Shown piece after piece: positions 10,787 through 19,908 of a stretch of 64,000 nucleotides of DNA. The notes beneath the pieces are model-generated. The model did not search any database. It saw nothing but the letters and a program-made list of their open reading frames with translations, and was not told the origin of the DNA. This DNA is from Chinchilla lanigera (taxonomy: Eukaryota > Chordata > Mammalia > Rodentia > Chinchillidae): positions 4,915,497 through 4,979,496 of the forward strand of contig NW_004955470.1 in assembly GCF_000276665.1 (NCBI RefSeq). Direction: 5' to 3'. The translations under genes and the position numbers were made by a program. How positions within the stretch are numbered: position 1 is the stretch's first letter; the number at the start of each line of letters is the position of its first letter.

Positions 10787-10953
10787 TTTATTTATTTATT
10801 TATTTTTGTCTTTTTGAGGCAGGGTCTCGCTATGCTGTTCAAGCTGACCTTGAGTTCACTTTGTAGCCTAGGCTGGTCTCGAACTCACAATGACCCTCCT
10901 GCCTCAGCCTCCTGAGTGCTGGAATTATAGGCGTGCACCACCACTCCCGGCTT
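10787..10953 (-). mobile_element. B1-type SINE, antisense, with target-site duplication
   Basis: It contains 'gaggcagggtctcgctatg', 'aggctggtctcgaactcac', 'cctcctgcctcagcctcctg' and 'ggcgtgcaccaccactc'. The 16-bp string actgctgtttgtttta at 10771-10786 is repeated exactly at 10954-10969 and fixes both ends. Confidence 0.95.
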
Positions 10954-10969
10954 ACTGCTGTTTGTTTTA

Positions 10970-12171
10970 AACAAATGCCTGGTGGACAGGGCCATTTGTG
11001 CAAAGAATACTCTTAGTTCTTCCAGTGAAAGATCCTGAGAATGGAGCTTTTCCAGGCAGCTACCACACAAGCCAAATAGCGACAAGCTTCTCGGATAGAG
11101 CTTTTTGAAATGCTCCAAATCCCCTTTATGCCTTGGAGGTAGGTCGGGGCTGGGCAAACCAGATTAACTGGGTGGAATGTGTCAGAGGTCATAAAATCCC
11201 ATGGCTCACAGGCTGAGACGTTTCCTGAAAAGAAAGGACAGAACATGGGACTCACAACGACGTCAGGCTAAGCACTGCAGACCAACCAGAAAAATGCTGT
11301 CTTCAATCCTTCACTGACATCTGGGGGGAAGCCAAATGAGTCTTCTAAGAGGACAGTTTAAATCCATGTGACTGTAAGAACCTGGAAAGAAGTCCAGGAG
11401 ACTCCACCCAGAATACCTCCAGCTGTCAGGCAGGACGTTAATCATTAGCAGGCTGGAGAGGAGGAGCTGGAGGCTACTTGGGAAGCAGAGAAGGGAAGAT
11501 TTTTTTCTCCTTTTACTTTTTAAATCACCAGCAACTGATAAATCAACACATCTCGTGGTTTTAAACTTTAGCTCACGAAACTGTAATATCCTTTAAGTAG
11601 GCTACAAAGTCCAGATAATGGGTGAACGGTCAGAAAAACCTCAAGGTCTCAAAACTTAATGGGCGACATCCAGCTAAGGAGTAAACTTAGACTTACTTCC
11701 TGTGACGCAGGTAAACACAGCCCATTTTATTTGTACAAGGTGGATGACCTTGAAGGAAGGACAGGATATTACAGTACCTGAAAGACCCAGTTAGTCATAC
11801 AGATGTAACATGAGACCTCATTCAAGGTCACTTGCCACTTTGATGCTTGCCCACTGCATGCTTGAAGTTGTATTCCACATACCCTCTGAAGATCTATCAT
11901 TTTGCAATAAACTCTAACCATAATCTATCGAACTCCAGCTAAACTGCTGCATTTTCACAGCTACTTTGGCTGCGGAGCTGTTTGCAAGGCCACATACGTT
12001 CTCTAACAAAACCATGTATACATTGTGTCAATAGCCTAAAGAGAAGCTCTTACACTAGGTGGTACTAAAGACAACTGTTCAGCTATTCAAAATATTAATT
12101 GTACAAAGATTACCTAAGTCAGCCTACTTACTGCATACAGATTAAGTCAGTATGCTTATCAGAATCCCCAG
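10970..12171. other. Unassigned DNA
   Basis: No gene or clearly named repeat is seen in these 1.2 kb. Short frames on the minus strand (11013-11255) have no domain. Confidence 0.35.
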
Positions 12172-12303
12172 AAGATTTTTTTTCTTTTCTCCCCCTCCTC
12201 CTTTTTTTGAGACAGGCTCTCACTTTGGGGGTCAGGCTAGCCTCCATGGCCTTGAACTCACTACGTAGCCCAGGCTGGCCTGGAACTCCTGGTGTTTCTG
12301 CCT
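12172..12303 (-). mobile_element. B1-type SINE, antisense, incomplete
   Basis: A T-rich start, then 'tttttgagacaggctctcac', 'ccttgaactcactacgtagc' and 'caggctggcctggaactcct'. The 5' end of the element is missing. Confidence 0.8.
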
Positions 12304-12364
12304 CTTTTTCTTTCCCTCCTAGAAAGCCTCTTAAAATACAGATTGACCCTCTTTCAGAAGTGCT

Positions 12365-12465
12365 CAATCAGTAGGTCCAGGGTGAGGTCTGAGAATCCGC
12401 ATTTCTAGCACTTTCTGGAGAACGCTGAGGCCGCTGGTTGGTGACCCCATGCTGAAACGCTCTGA
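12365..12465 (-). repeat. MER20 (hAT-Charlie) fragment, antisense
   Basis: 'tcagtaggtccagggtgagg', then 'ctgagaatccgcatttctag', then 'gctgaggccgctggt' and 'tgaccccatgctgaaac' follow the antisense first half of MER20 from memory. It is a non-autonomous DNA-transposon fossil. Confidence 0.55.
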
Positions 12466-12936
12466 CATCCTGGGATACTGTATTGCCAGCACACTTGAAG
12501 GATACTTTCTCCTATAGCGCTGTGACACAGAGGGAATGCGTAGCATTACATTTACCAACAAACCTGAATCCCCTTCCCCTTGCTGATTTTCATTCTACAG
12601 TGGCATGAGGGCCTATTCTTCACCACATGGCAAACATGATTGATCCTTGGAGGCTATCAGAGTTATGCAACAGTCAAGTGACAAATCCTGTTGGAAGTCT
12701 GATCCTCATTCAGTGTTTGTCACTGTGCTAGGTGAAGGAAAATTGGAATTAGACTGATAGCTGTTTTTAAATGTTTATAATTTAAATATCTCTCTCCATT
12801 TTTTAAAAGTTACTGATTTAAAAGCTTTCTTAGCTGGGTTATAAATAGTCTGGCCATAAAATCTATCATCTGAACAGGACACTGTTGAGAGTGAAAGGGG
12901 CTTTATTAGCAATTTTTCTAGTGGCAAAAAAAAGAA

Positions 12937-13034
12937 GGCTGGGGATATAGCTCAGCGGCACAAGTGCCTGCCTGGCAAGCGCAAGGTCCTGAGTTCGATT
13001 CCCAGTACCGAAAAAACAAGAAGAAGAAGAAAAC
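12937..13034 (+). mobile_element. ID-type SINE, best-preserved copy, sense
   Basis: This is the fullest ID copy in the window. It has 'ggctggggatatagctcagc', an RNA polymerase III A-box-like region, and 'gagttcgattcccagtacc', which contains a B-box-like GTTCGATTCC. The tail is mixed A/AAG. The tRNA likeness is the origin of the SINE; it is not a tRNA gene. Confidence 0.92.
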
Positions 13035-13412
13035 AGCCTGTCACAGGCAAACCAGCATACCAGCCACAGTAATTTTACAAAATAAAATAAAAATATTCTT
13101 TGTATTTCTACAAGCATGTTAGATTTTCTTGGCTTTAATTTGGTACTAGAGTCAAGGTTCTGTCATTTCCTTCCATTTATCCCAATAGATAGTAAGTAAA
13201 CAGCAAGTGTTTTGTAAATAGATTACTTTTTAGAAGAGAAGTAAAATTAAAAGTCAGAAGAGAAAAATTAAAAACTAGCTTTATATATTTACTTTTATTT
13301 CAGACTATCGTCAGCACTTGAATTTTGGTGACACAGTAAGGATCAGGCCTAATTTTAAGTAAACTTAGAGAATTCTTATATTTCATTTCTAAGATTAATA
13401 GCCTTCCTTTGT
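13035..13412. other. Unassigned AT-rich DNA
   Basis: No gene or repeat is recognised. Confidence 0.35.
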
Positions 13413-13569
13413 GTGCGTGTGTGTGTGTTTTTGAGACAGGGTCTTACTATGCAGTTCAGGCTGGCCTTGAGCTCAGTTTGTAGCCCAGGCTGGTCTTGAA
13501 CTTGCAACGATCCTCCTGCCTCAGCCTCCCAAGTGCTGGGATTACAGGTGTGCGCCACCACGCCTGGCT
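13413..13569 (-). mobile_element. B1-type SINE, antisense
   Basis: 'ttttgagacagggtcttact', 'gttcaggctggccttgagct', 'cctcctgcctcagcctccca' and 'acaggtgtgcgccaccacgc' identify it. It is the last SINE before the CpG island. Confidence 0.93.
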
Positions 13570-14055
13570 TTAGCTTTCCTTTCTAAAGTAAGTAAAAAGA
13601 TAGACTTTTAAATGAGACTATTAAGGAACTGTTATCTGTTGGGAGTCTATAGTTGCACATTTCTGTACATATGCCAGAAATGGGCTGGGAGAATAGACCA
13701 TTGTATTGTAGACATTAGACGTCTCTATATACTCCAAATACTGCAATTTTAATTTTTTTGCTGTTTCTGGTCGGAATCCTCAGTGGGTAACCGTCTCCCA
13801 GGAAGTAATTCCAAGCGCATCCCAGGACCAAACGGCCTAGGCGCGTCACAGAGCCATGGCTCTTCCAAGGGACCTGCTTTCTTTGGGTCGTGTCAGGGCT
13901 TCAGAAGCCTCAGGTCCAGAGATTCAAGGCCTCTGTGCAGGAGAAGCAGTCACAGAGCAGGGTGCGAGCAGAAGGAGTTGGGCCACTCGGATCTGCAGCT
14001 CCGGGAAGCGGACGCAGCGGAGGGACCCGGCTCCGGGCGGCGGGCGCTCGCGGGC

Positions 14056-14312
14056 GCGCATGCGCGGGGAGGGGGCGGGGCCGGAGGGCGGGACTCCGGC
14101 CGGCGGGGGCCAATGGGAGGCTCCCACACAGCCTGCGGGCCAATGGAGCCTCCGCTCTGGTCGCGCAGCCCTTCCTTTAACGCCCTGTTTCCTCGCAGGG
14201 GTTTCCTCCCTCCCCTGCCGCGGAGGGGAAGGAGAGGGAGTGTGGCGGGGCGGGTGATAATGGGGAGGTACCAGGGCATATAATAGAGCTGGGGGTAGGC
14301 GAAGGGAGCGCC
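14056..14312 (+). promoter_or_regulatory. Core promoter: NRF1, GC boxes, paired CCAAT, TATA-like box
   Basis: In order: an NRF1-type palindrome gcgcatgcgc (14056-14065); an Sp1-type GC box (about 14071-14082); CCAAT at 14110-14114 and again at 14140-14144, a 30-bp spacing that puts both NF-Y sites on one helix face; a second GC box ggcggggcggg (14244-14254); and a TATA-like catataata (14277-14285). By the usual TATA-to-start distance, transcription would begin around 14305-14312. The site identities are motif matches only. Confidence 0.65.
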
Positions 14313-14567
14313 AGTGCGTGGCGACGACTCCGGGAGAGGAGGTTCTCGGAGGAAAGGGCGGGGGCTGCTGATGTAATGGGGAGAAGTGATTAATCCTTCG
14401 TTTTGCCCTTTCGGCTCTCCCCACCCATCCCAACCTTCACCCGATTTTTTAAGCGGAAAAAAAGTGGGGCGAGGGAGCCGATCTTTGCTAAGTTGGGTTT
14501 TCTGTGCTAGGTAGGTTCAAAATCTGAGCTGTAGGGAGCGCTAGAGAACCTGTGCCCTTTAGCCCAG
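14308..14567 (+). other. Candidate first exon, probably 5' untranslated
   Basis: It runs from the inferred start site to a donor CCCAG|GTAAAG at 14567/14568. Other donors (TGCTAG|GTAGGT at about 14511, GAAAG|GTAAAT at about 14758) cannot be excluded. It has no long open frame in a good context. It contains a start-stop ATGTAA (14371-14376) overlapping a five-codon upstream frame (14376-14393), which would tend to damp translation. The exact ends are inferred. Confidence 0.4.
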
Positions 14568-14714
14568 GTAAAGTAGTATTTACAAACCTCAAGATCTACT
14601 TCACCGAGCTTTGAGTTTAGTAAGTTTGGAATCGGCTTTTAAATCGCAGTCATCTAAACCTTGGGAAGATTTTGACCTTTGGTCAGTTTGCTCTGCTTTT
14701 GGGAGAAGTGACCA

Positions 14715-14752
14715 ATATATAATATATCTTCGAGAAGATAATATATAAGAGG
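14715..14752. repeat. AT-rich imperfect inverted repeat
   Basis: The arms tataatatatcttc and gaagataatatata flank a very short centre and can pair imperfectly. It lies in the presumed first small intron, just upstream of the 14817 acceptor. It may be nothing more than a low-complexity palindrome. Confidence 0.5.
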
Positions 14753-14817
14753 AGAAAGGTAAATGTGTTGAGGTTGTGATTGTGACTTATTTTTTGCTTT
14801 GTTTTGTTTTGTTTTAG

Positions 14818-14971
14818 ATCTCTTAAACTCAAAGGAAAAGAACCCCCCCACCCCCAGAGGAACTATCTTTTGTATCTGTGTCTGGTCCCTTGAGCGTAAT
14901 CTCTCCCCAAGGAAAACTCGTTTCCATTCCCTAGCTGCTGTTATGATGACTGAAAGTGTTCTTTCCCAATT
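14818..14971 (+). other. Candidate second exon, cut off by assembly gap
   Basis: A strong acceptor (a long TTTTG-rich pyrimidine tract ending in ttttag at 14817) opens an interval that has one frame free of stops up to the gap. Near its end a tandem ATG pair gives MMTESVLSQ. The interval could be a 5' exon whose donor lies in the missing sequence, or a chance acceptor. I do not recognise the peptide. Confidence 0.3.
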
Positions 14972-15071
14972 NNNNNNNNNNNNNNNNNNNNNNNNNNNNN
15001 NNNNNNNNNNNNNNNNNNNNNNNNNNNNNNNNNNNNNNNNNNNNNNNNNNNNNNNNNNNNNNNNNNNNNNN
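14972..15071. other. Assembly gap (100 N)
   Basis: Exactly 100 unknown bases, a conventional placeholder for a gap of unknown length. It sits in the most GC-rich part of the CpG island, where sequencing dropout is common. Confidence 0.98.
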
Positions 15072-15456
15072 GCGTCGGTGAGCGCCGCAGACCCGGGGCC
15101 GCCCCGGTGCCCCCGACGCCGAAGGCCTCGCCGTGCCCGGGCGTAAGCGGCGGCAATCGACGTGCGCCCCGGGGAAGCGATCGGGGCGCCGTCCCCGCGA
15201 CTCCTTCCCTTTTCCTCCGCCCCGGCCGCACTCCGCGCGTCTTTGCGTTTTTACGTTGTATTTCTCCCTGCCTTTGCACGTCAGGGAAGGCCGGCCCGGG
15301 AGATCTGCAGGGAGCCGTCCGGGGCCGTCCTTTGCGGGATGAAGGTGTACGTACGCCAGGCAGGGCTGAGACGCTCAAATGTCAAACGTAAATTTGTATC
15401 TTTGTAGGCGAAGGAAGGGAGCCCGGCCTCCCTGCCGCCCCTCGCCGCCTGCCCTC

Positions 15457-15464
15457 TGACGTTA
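15457..15464 (+). promoter_or_regulatory. CRE-like site
   Basis: TGACGTTA is a one-mismatch variant of the palindromic cAMP response element TGACGTCA, which binds CREB/ATF-family factors. It lies five bases upstream of the tandem ATG at 15469. This fits either a second start site or a site overlapping a 5' untranslated region. Confidence 0.4.
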
Positions 15465-15468
15465 CATA

Positions 15469-15520
15469 ATGATGGGTTCCTCCTCCCCCGAGTTGACAGA
15501 TCATGAAAATATCCCTCCGG
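15469..15520 (+). CDS. Candidate initial coding exon, gene unidentified
   Basis: A tandem ATG opens a short frame, MMGSSSPELTDHENIPP plus one base, that ends at a good donor (CTCCGG|GTGAGA, 15520/15521). The frame would hit a stop about 15 bases further on, so splicing is needed to make a protein. The exon leaves phase 1. Upstream, 'tatctttgtag' near 15397-15407 is a possible acceptor if this is not the first exon. The peptide is polar and Ser/Pro/Glu-rich, like many nuclear-protein N-termini, but I do not recognise it. The initiation context is only moderate. Confidence 0.35.
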
Positions 15521-15703
15521 GTGAGAAGGAAGCGTAGGCCCCTGTAAAGCCCATCCTCGTGTCTTTTGCTTTACCGCTGGATGTGTTTTGTGTTGGGAAA
15601 CTGCCTAAGAGTACAATGTGATTTGTCACCTACCTTTCTGGGCGTCTGTGCCGTGGGAATGAGGGAAGGTGGGGGTTGGGGTGTTGCAGTGAAATCTGTG
15701 TGC

Positions 15704-15718
15704 CCCCCCCCCCCCCCC
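15704..15718. repeat. Poly-C run
   Basis: About 15 consecutive C bases just downstream of the CpG island. It is likely to be length-variable and error-prone in sequencing. Confidence 0.85.
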
Positions 15719-16150
15719 GTCTCAGTGGGTTGTGTGCACCGTGGGCACCTGGTAGGGCTTGGGACGGAGCAGGCTGCCCTGGATGTGAATACTGGTTCTG
15801 CTGCTGGCTCACTCCATTTCTCAATGTCTGCATCTGTAAAGAGTGAAAACAGAATCTTCTTTGCTGACTTTGTTTTGAAATCTAGATGCTGTTGGTATTG
15901 AATCGCTCTAGTTTGTCCTTCAATGAAGCTTGGTTTTTCTTTGGTTGGAAATGGGCTATTTGTCGGGGGACCATGATGCTGTCCCAGGGGTGGCCTCTGA
16001 ACCTCACAAGGCCTTGTTCCGTGTAATATCTTGTAAACATGCTCTGTAGCAACAAGCCGGAGTTCCTGGGAGTGTCTGACCCAGAGACAGGTCTTAAAGG
16101 AATGGATGATGGACAGAGTTAAGAGAAAAGAGGGCCATATTTCTTTGTAG

Positions 16151-16236
16151 CTCTGCAACAGAATTAATTGTTCCGACTTGCTTACCTCGCTACTTTTCAT
16201 TTGGCATCTTCGGTCTCAGAGTGTTTATCTGCTCAG
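16151..16236 (+). other. Exon-like interval downstream of the CpG island
   Basis: An 86-bp interval lies between an acceptor (catatttctttgtag) and a consensus donor (CTCAG|GTAAGT). Two frames are open throughout, and neither peptide is familiar. About 0.7 kb from the island, this could be an alternative or untranslated 5' exon, or a decoy. The splice-site quality is the only evidence. Confidence 0.3.
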
Positions 16237-16954
16237 GTAAGTCGGGCTGACTCAAAGCCCAAGTCGGACATTACATTTTATCCTGCTGTTTTGGAAACTG
16301 GGTATTTTGTGGTATTGCCGTTAAAATGAATATTAGAGTTAAAAAACATGTTAAGGAAACAATGTAGACGAGAGCTTTTTGTAGGTGTTAGAACACCAGA
16401 GAAATAGCATGTGCGTGGTGAGCTATGTCAGCTGTCTACCTAGGAGCCTTCTCAGCCAGCATCTTTGTGAATTCACCATAGAAACGGACCTGGAAAGCTC
16501 CGAAGGACCAACTCACCCCGACCCCCAGCCCCACCCCAACCCCGCTTAGCATCTCAGGTTTCAGTAAGGCAGTGTGGAGGTGGAGACTTTCCACCAAGAG
16601 TGTTTTTTCCTTTTTTAACTTCTAAATGAAAAATTTCTGTTTAACTTACATATTCTAGAAAAGTTCCCATACCATCACCAGGTACTCATGGTGTTGGGAG
16701 GTTTGGACTTCCACTGAGGAAAAAACAGCACAGCTTTGTCGTGTCAGAGGCTTGGTTCTTGGGGCTGCTTTTGTAGAACTTGATTAAGGAGCTGGTCTTG
16801 AGAGATCCTTCATCACAGCTTTTTTTTTTTTTTTCATTGTCCTGGAGCAGAAGCTCTGTGGGGAGGCAAATATTGACTGTCCATGTGCTTTTAGGAAATA
16901 CCCGTTGTGAACCTGATCCCCAGGAATTTGTCTGGTGCACACTTTGCAGCCTTG
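16237..16954. other. Intron-like DNA
   Basis: No repeat or gene is recognised. A T-rich run lies at 16820-16834. Confidence 0.35.
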
Positions 16955-17885
16955 ATTATTTATCGTATTTTGATATGATTTCAGACTGGCAGAAAAATTG
17001 CAAGCATGAAGGCTTCTTAGATACTATTTATACAGGTTCTCCTGACATGGAGCTGTTGCTCTATTTCCTTTACCCTTCTATTCATGAATGGTTACTTTTT
17101 CATAAACTACTGTATTTAATAGTTGCAGACTCTGTGTCCTTTTACCTCTAAGTACATTGCTTTTCATTTCCTAAAAACAAGGACGTTTTCTTATATAAGG
17201 ACAATTATATTTTTTTAAATTAGAAAATAAGCATTGATAGAATGTTGTCATTTCACGTACAGATCTTAGTCAAATCTTGCCAGTTGCCCCAATAATGACC
17301 TTTATAGCAAAAGGAAATCCTAGCTCGTTTGTTGCTTTAAGTTGTTCTATCTCTCGAGTCTCCTTTAACATGGAACATTTTAAGACTGTCAGCTGTTTTT
17401 TATAGAATGTCCCTTAATTTGGGTTTCCTCATGATTAGATTCAGCTTATACACTTCCGGCAGAAGTAGCACAGGCTTGATGCCCGGTCTTGTTAGTTAGT
17501 GTGCCCATTAAGAGACACACAGTGTCCGTTAGTCCCTTTGCTGGCCCTGTTACCTTTGGTGACTTGGTTAGGAGAGTGTCTGCCTCACTGGACAGTTTCC
17601 ATTTTTCCCCATTGTGATCAGGGTGTGTCTCATAGGGAGAGAATGTGAGACTGTAAATATGCAGCCCTCATTCTTTTACCCACTGATGCTTCTTATCTGA
17701 GTCAATTATTATGATAGTTGGCAGATGGTGGTTTTCTAATTCCGTATTTCCTTCTACACTTACTAGTTGGAATAGTACTGAAGAAAAGAACTTTCTTTCT
17801 TCCTTATTTACTTTCTGATCTGCATCTCTGGATTCATAAATTCTTACTTTATTTAGTAGGTTATTACCTATTATTCTCATTACTC
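16955..17885. repeat. Old mammalian LINE fragment (L1M-like)
   Basis: Strings such as 'cctaaaaacaaggacgtttt', 'gccagttgccccaataatga', 'tttgggtttcctcatgatta' and 'tcaattattatgatagttgg' follow, in order, an old repeat consensus I remember as L1M-type. A second piece of the same family is at 49960-50400. The subfamily and orientation are uncertain. Confidence 0.5.
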
Positions 17886-18061
17886 CTGTTAAGGCTCAAA
17901 CTGTTCTGGATGTGGCTAATGGGGGCCCCTCCCAGCCGACCCTTACATCTTTTTGACATTGTCTGTTATCCTGTGAGTACTGCTTTTCTTTCTGGCACAT
18001 CAAGACTCAGCTGTGCTTTCCTCACCCCAGCCCTGGAATTAGCCATTTCTCCCTTTTAGTG

Positions 18062-18215
18062 GGGAAGTTAGCTGGGTGTGGTGGCACATGCCTGTAATCC
18101 CTGCACTTGGGAGGCAGAGGTAGAAGGGTCACAAATTCCAGCCTAGCTTGGGCAGTTTAGCAAGGTCTGTCTCAAAAATTTAGGGGTCGCTGGGGATGTA
18201 GTTCAAAATTAATGT
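18062..18215 (+). mobile_element. B4-type SINE (B1+ID fusion), sense
   Basis: A B1 head ('gctgggtgtggtggcacatg', 'gcctgtaatccctgcacttg', 'ggaggcagagg') is followed, after a short A/T stretch, by an ID 5' end ('gctggggatgtagttca') that breaks off early. Confidence 0.85.
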
Positions 18216-18584
18216 TATGTTCTGGATATCTATATTATGTAATGACGCAGTAAGTTTGCTTTTTGGAGGGTTGGATCTACATTCCAGAGTATGAATGTTC
18301 CATAAATTTGACACTGTGTTTTTGATGAATGTTCAGGTTGTTTCTGATTTTCTGCCCTAAAAATGGTGAGGCATGAGCCACATCACTGTTAACCGTCACA
18401 TATAATGTAGTCATCTGGGTCTCTGGAAGCAGAATTTCTGGGATAAAGATTAATTCTAAATGGAAAATACTGTAATGGCAAGTCCCCCCCCCCACTTTAT
18501 CAATTTGTACTCCTTTCAACAGTGAGTGAAAATGTGAGTGAAAATGTCTATTTTTCTTTGACTTGGCAACATGGAGCAGAATAC

Positions 18585-18770
18585 AGAGTTCGCCAAAAAA
18601 ATGTGTACACACTTCAACAGTTCGCTGTGCTAATAAATGCCTGGAAGCTAATGGCCACCACTTTGAGCACCTCCTGTAATTGTAGAGCCTGAAGTACCTT
18701 GTATTAATCTCATGTCTCAATAAATTTAGTATTAAAATATTTGTACAAGGTTTTCTTTTCCTGATGTATA
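18585..18770 (+). pseudogene. Mariner-type transposase 3' end fossil
   Basis: On the plus strand a short frame at about 18630-18680 reads CANKCLEANGHHFEHLL and then stops. A Cys-x-x-x-x-Gly-x-HFEHLL end is the typical C-terminus of Tc1/mariner-superfamily transposases. The preceding 'ccaaaaaaatgtgtacacac' is similarly typical. The catalytic DDE/D core is absent, so this is an inactive remnant. The family name cannot be set from this much sequence. Confidence 0.5.
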
Positions 18771-19479
18771 TACATCTTGTTAATTTCACCAGTCCGGTGG
18801 GCAAAAAAGACATCATTGTTTTAATTACATTTCACAAATTGCTGAAAATATGGAAGACTTTTTCATGCTAATAACATCTGAGAATTACCTGTTCATATCC
18901 TGTGTCCATTTTTTTTTTTACTAGCTTGTTTTTTGTTATGTCATTAGATTAGGGAAATTACTATAACTTTGGACTTTAGTCTTGGCGGCTTTAGAAGGCT
19001 CCTTTAAATATGGCGCATTGTTTGTATTAAGGGAGAAGGAACCTGATGTTTTGTGAGCATCCCTTGCATGCTAGGCCCTGGCCAGGTGTCCTTAGGCATC
19101 CGCTGAGAGGTCCTGGCTGGGGTGAGCTGAGTTGTTGAGAAAGTCGTAGTGAGGTATGGGTAGGACACTCGCCCAACGGTAGTTAAAAGGGATTGAACTG
19201 GGATTCTAACCCAGTCCTGTGTGGTATACTGCCATTTTCATTAAATCACATAACTACACAGGATTTGAAAATAGTTTATTTTATATATCAGTGTATGCAT
19301 AAAAATTAATTACTTGGACTCTTCCATAGCTACAGCTTCTGTTTTTATTATTTTGAACTTCTCTTTTTAGTGTCAAGAACTTCTTTACTCAATCCTGCTG
19401 AGCACATACATCTTTCAAAAGCATTGATTTTATTCCTGGAACTCTTGGGGGCTCTGGAGCTGAACTTTCTGAGATCCTC

Positions 19480-19640
19480 TAGGAAGCTATGTGACGCCGG
19501 GCAAGAAGATTACTTTTCTTGTGCCCAGATTTCTCATCTGAAAAACTGGACTGGTGATGATGGCGTCACAAAGGCTCGTTGGGTGTGAAATGAGTGTTTC
19601 ATACACAACAGTGCTTAGAGCAGTGCGTGGTGCGTGGTAC
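19480..19640 (+). repeat. MIR SINE, sense
   Basis: 'agctatgtgacgccgggcaa', 'agatttctcatctgaaaaac', 'gatgatggcg' and 'cagtgcttagagcagtgcgt' follow the MIR core and 3' part (gtgaccttgggcaag...tttcctcatctgtaaaa...gcttagaacagtgcctgg). Confidence 0.75.
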
Positions 19641-19874
19641 CGGGGGAATGTGAGCCCTTAGGGTGAGTCTATGTCTGGAGCATGGAGGCCAGTGAGGAGT
19701 TTGGGATTAGAACACCCTTTCCCCTGCAAGTTTAATCTTTTAGACCATCCCATTTGTCATAACCTGTGTGGGGATAGGGAAGCCAGGGCCCTGGGTTCTG
19801 CATGGTTGACTTTCTTTTCTGGTCTCTGCATGTACCTTCCTCATGCCTTGTGATGCCTCTCAGGCCTGTGCCCA

Positions 19875-19908
19875 CCAGCCAGCCCAGCCCAGCCCAGCCC
19901 AGCCCAGC
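19875..19908. repeat. (AGCCC)n short tandem repeat
   Basis: About six pentamer units of AGCCC (19875-19908), in a Pro/Ser-rich reading context that has no other coding support. Confidence 0.9.

Larger units (their letters stand above)
13790..15560 (+). promoter_or_regulatory. CpG island at a gene 5' end
   Basis: GC content and CpG density rise sharply compared with both flanks. Examples are 'cgggcgctcgcgggcgcgca' near 14041-14060 and the CpG-dense block after the gap at 15072-15260. No SINE or L1 lies inside it. It contains a core promoter layout (14056-14312), several splice donors, and a second transcription-start-like zone near 15457. A 100-N gap interrupts it, so its true size is unknown. 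I infer a plus-strand gene start because TATA, CCAAT and donor sites are all arranged in that direction. Confidence 0.85.

Noticed and set aside
12937..13034. Possible tRNA gene from A- and B-box-like motifs
   Set aside because: It is a tRNA-derived SINE with an A-rich tail and relatives throughout the window; no cloverleaf is expected.
13856..14257. 133-codon plus frame beginning at a good ATG context (gagccATGG)
   Set aside because: It runs through the NRF1, GC and CCAAT boxes, has Gly/Arg/Pro-rich GC-driven composition, and overlaps four other open frames on both strands. It is typical of CpG islands, not of a protein.
15571..16200. 209-codon minus frame
   Set aside because: It includes translation of the poly-C run (poly-Gly) and overlaps a plus-strand exon-like interval. 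No domain or splice support.
18277..18816. 179-codon minus frame
   Set aside because: It is antisense to the mariner-type transposase end and shows no family likeness.
19875..19908. Telomere-like repeat
   Set aside because: The unit is AGCCC, not TTAGGG/CCCTAA; a short pentamer repeat.
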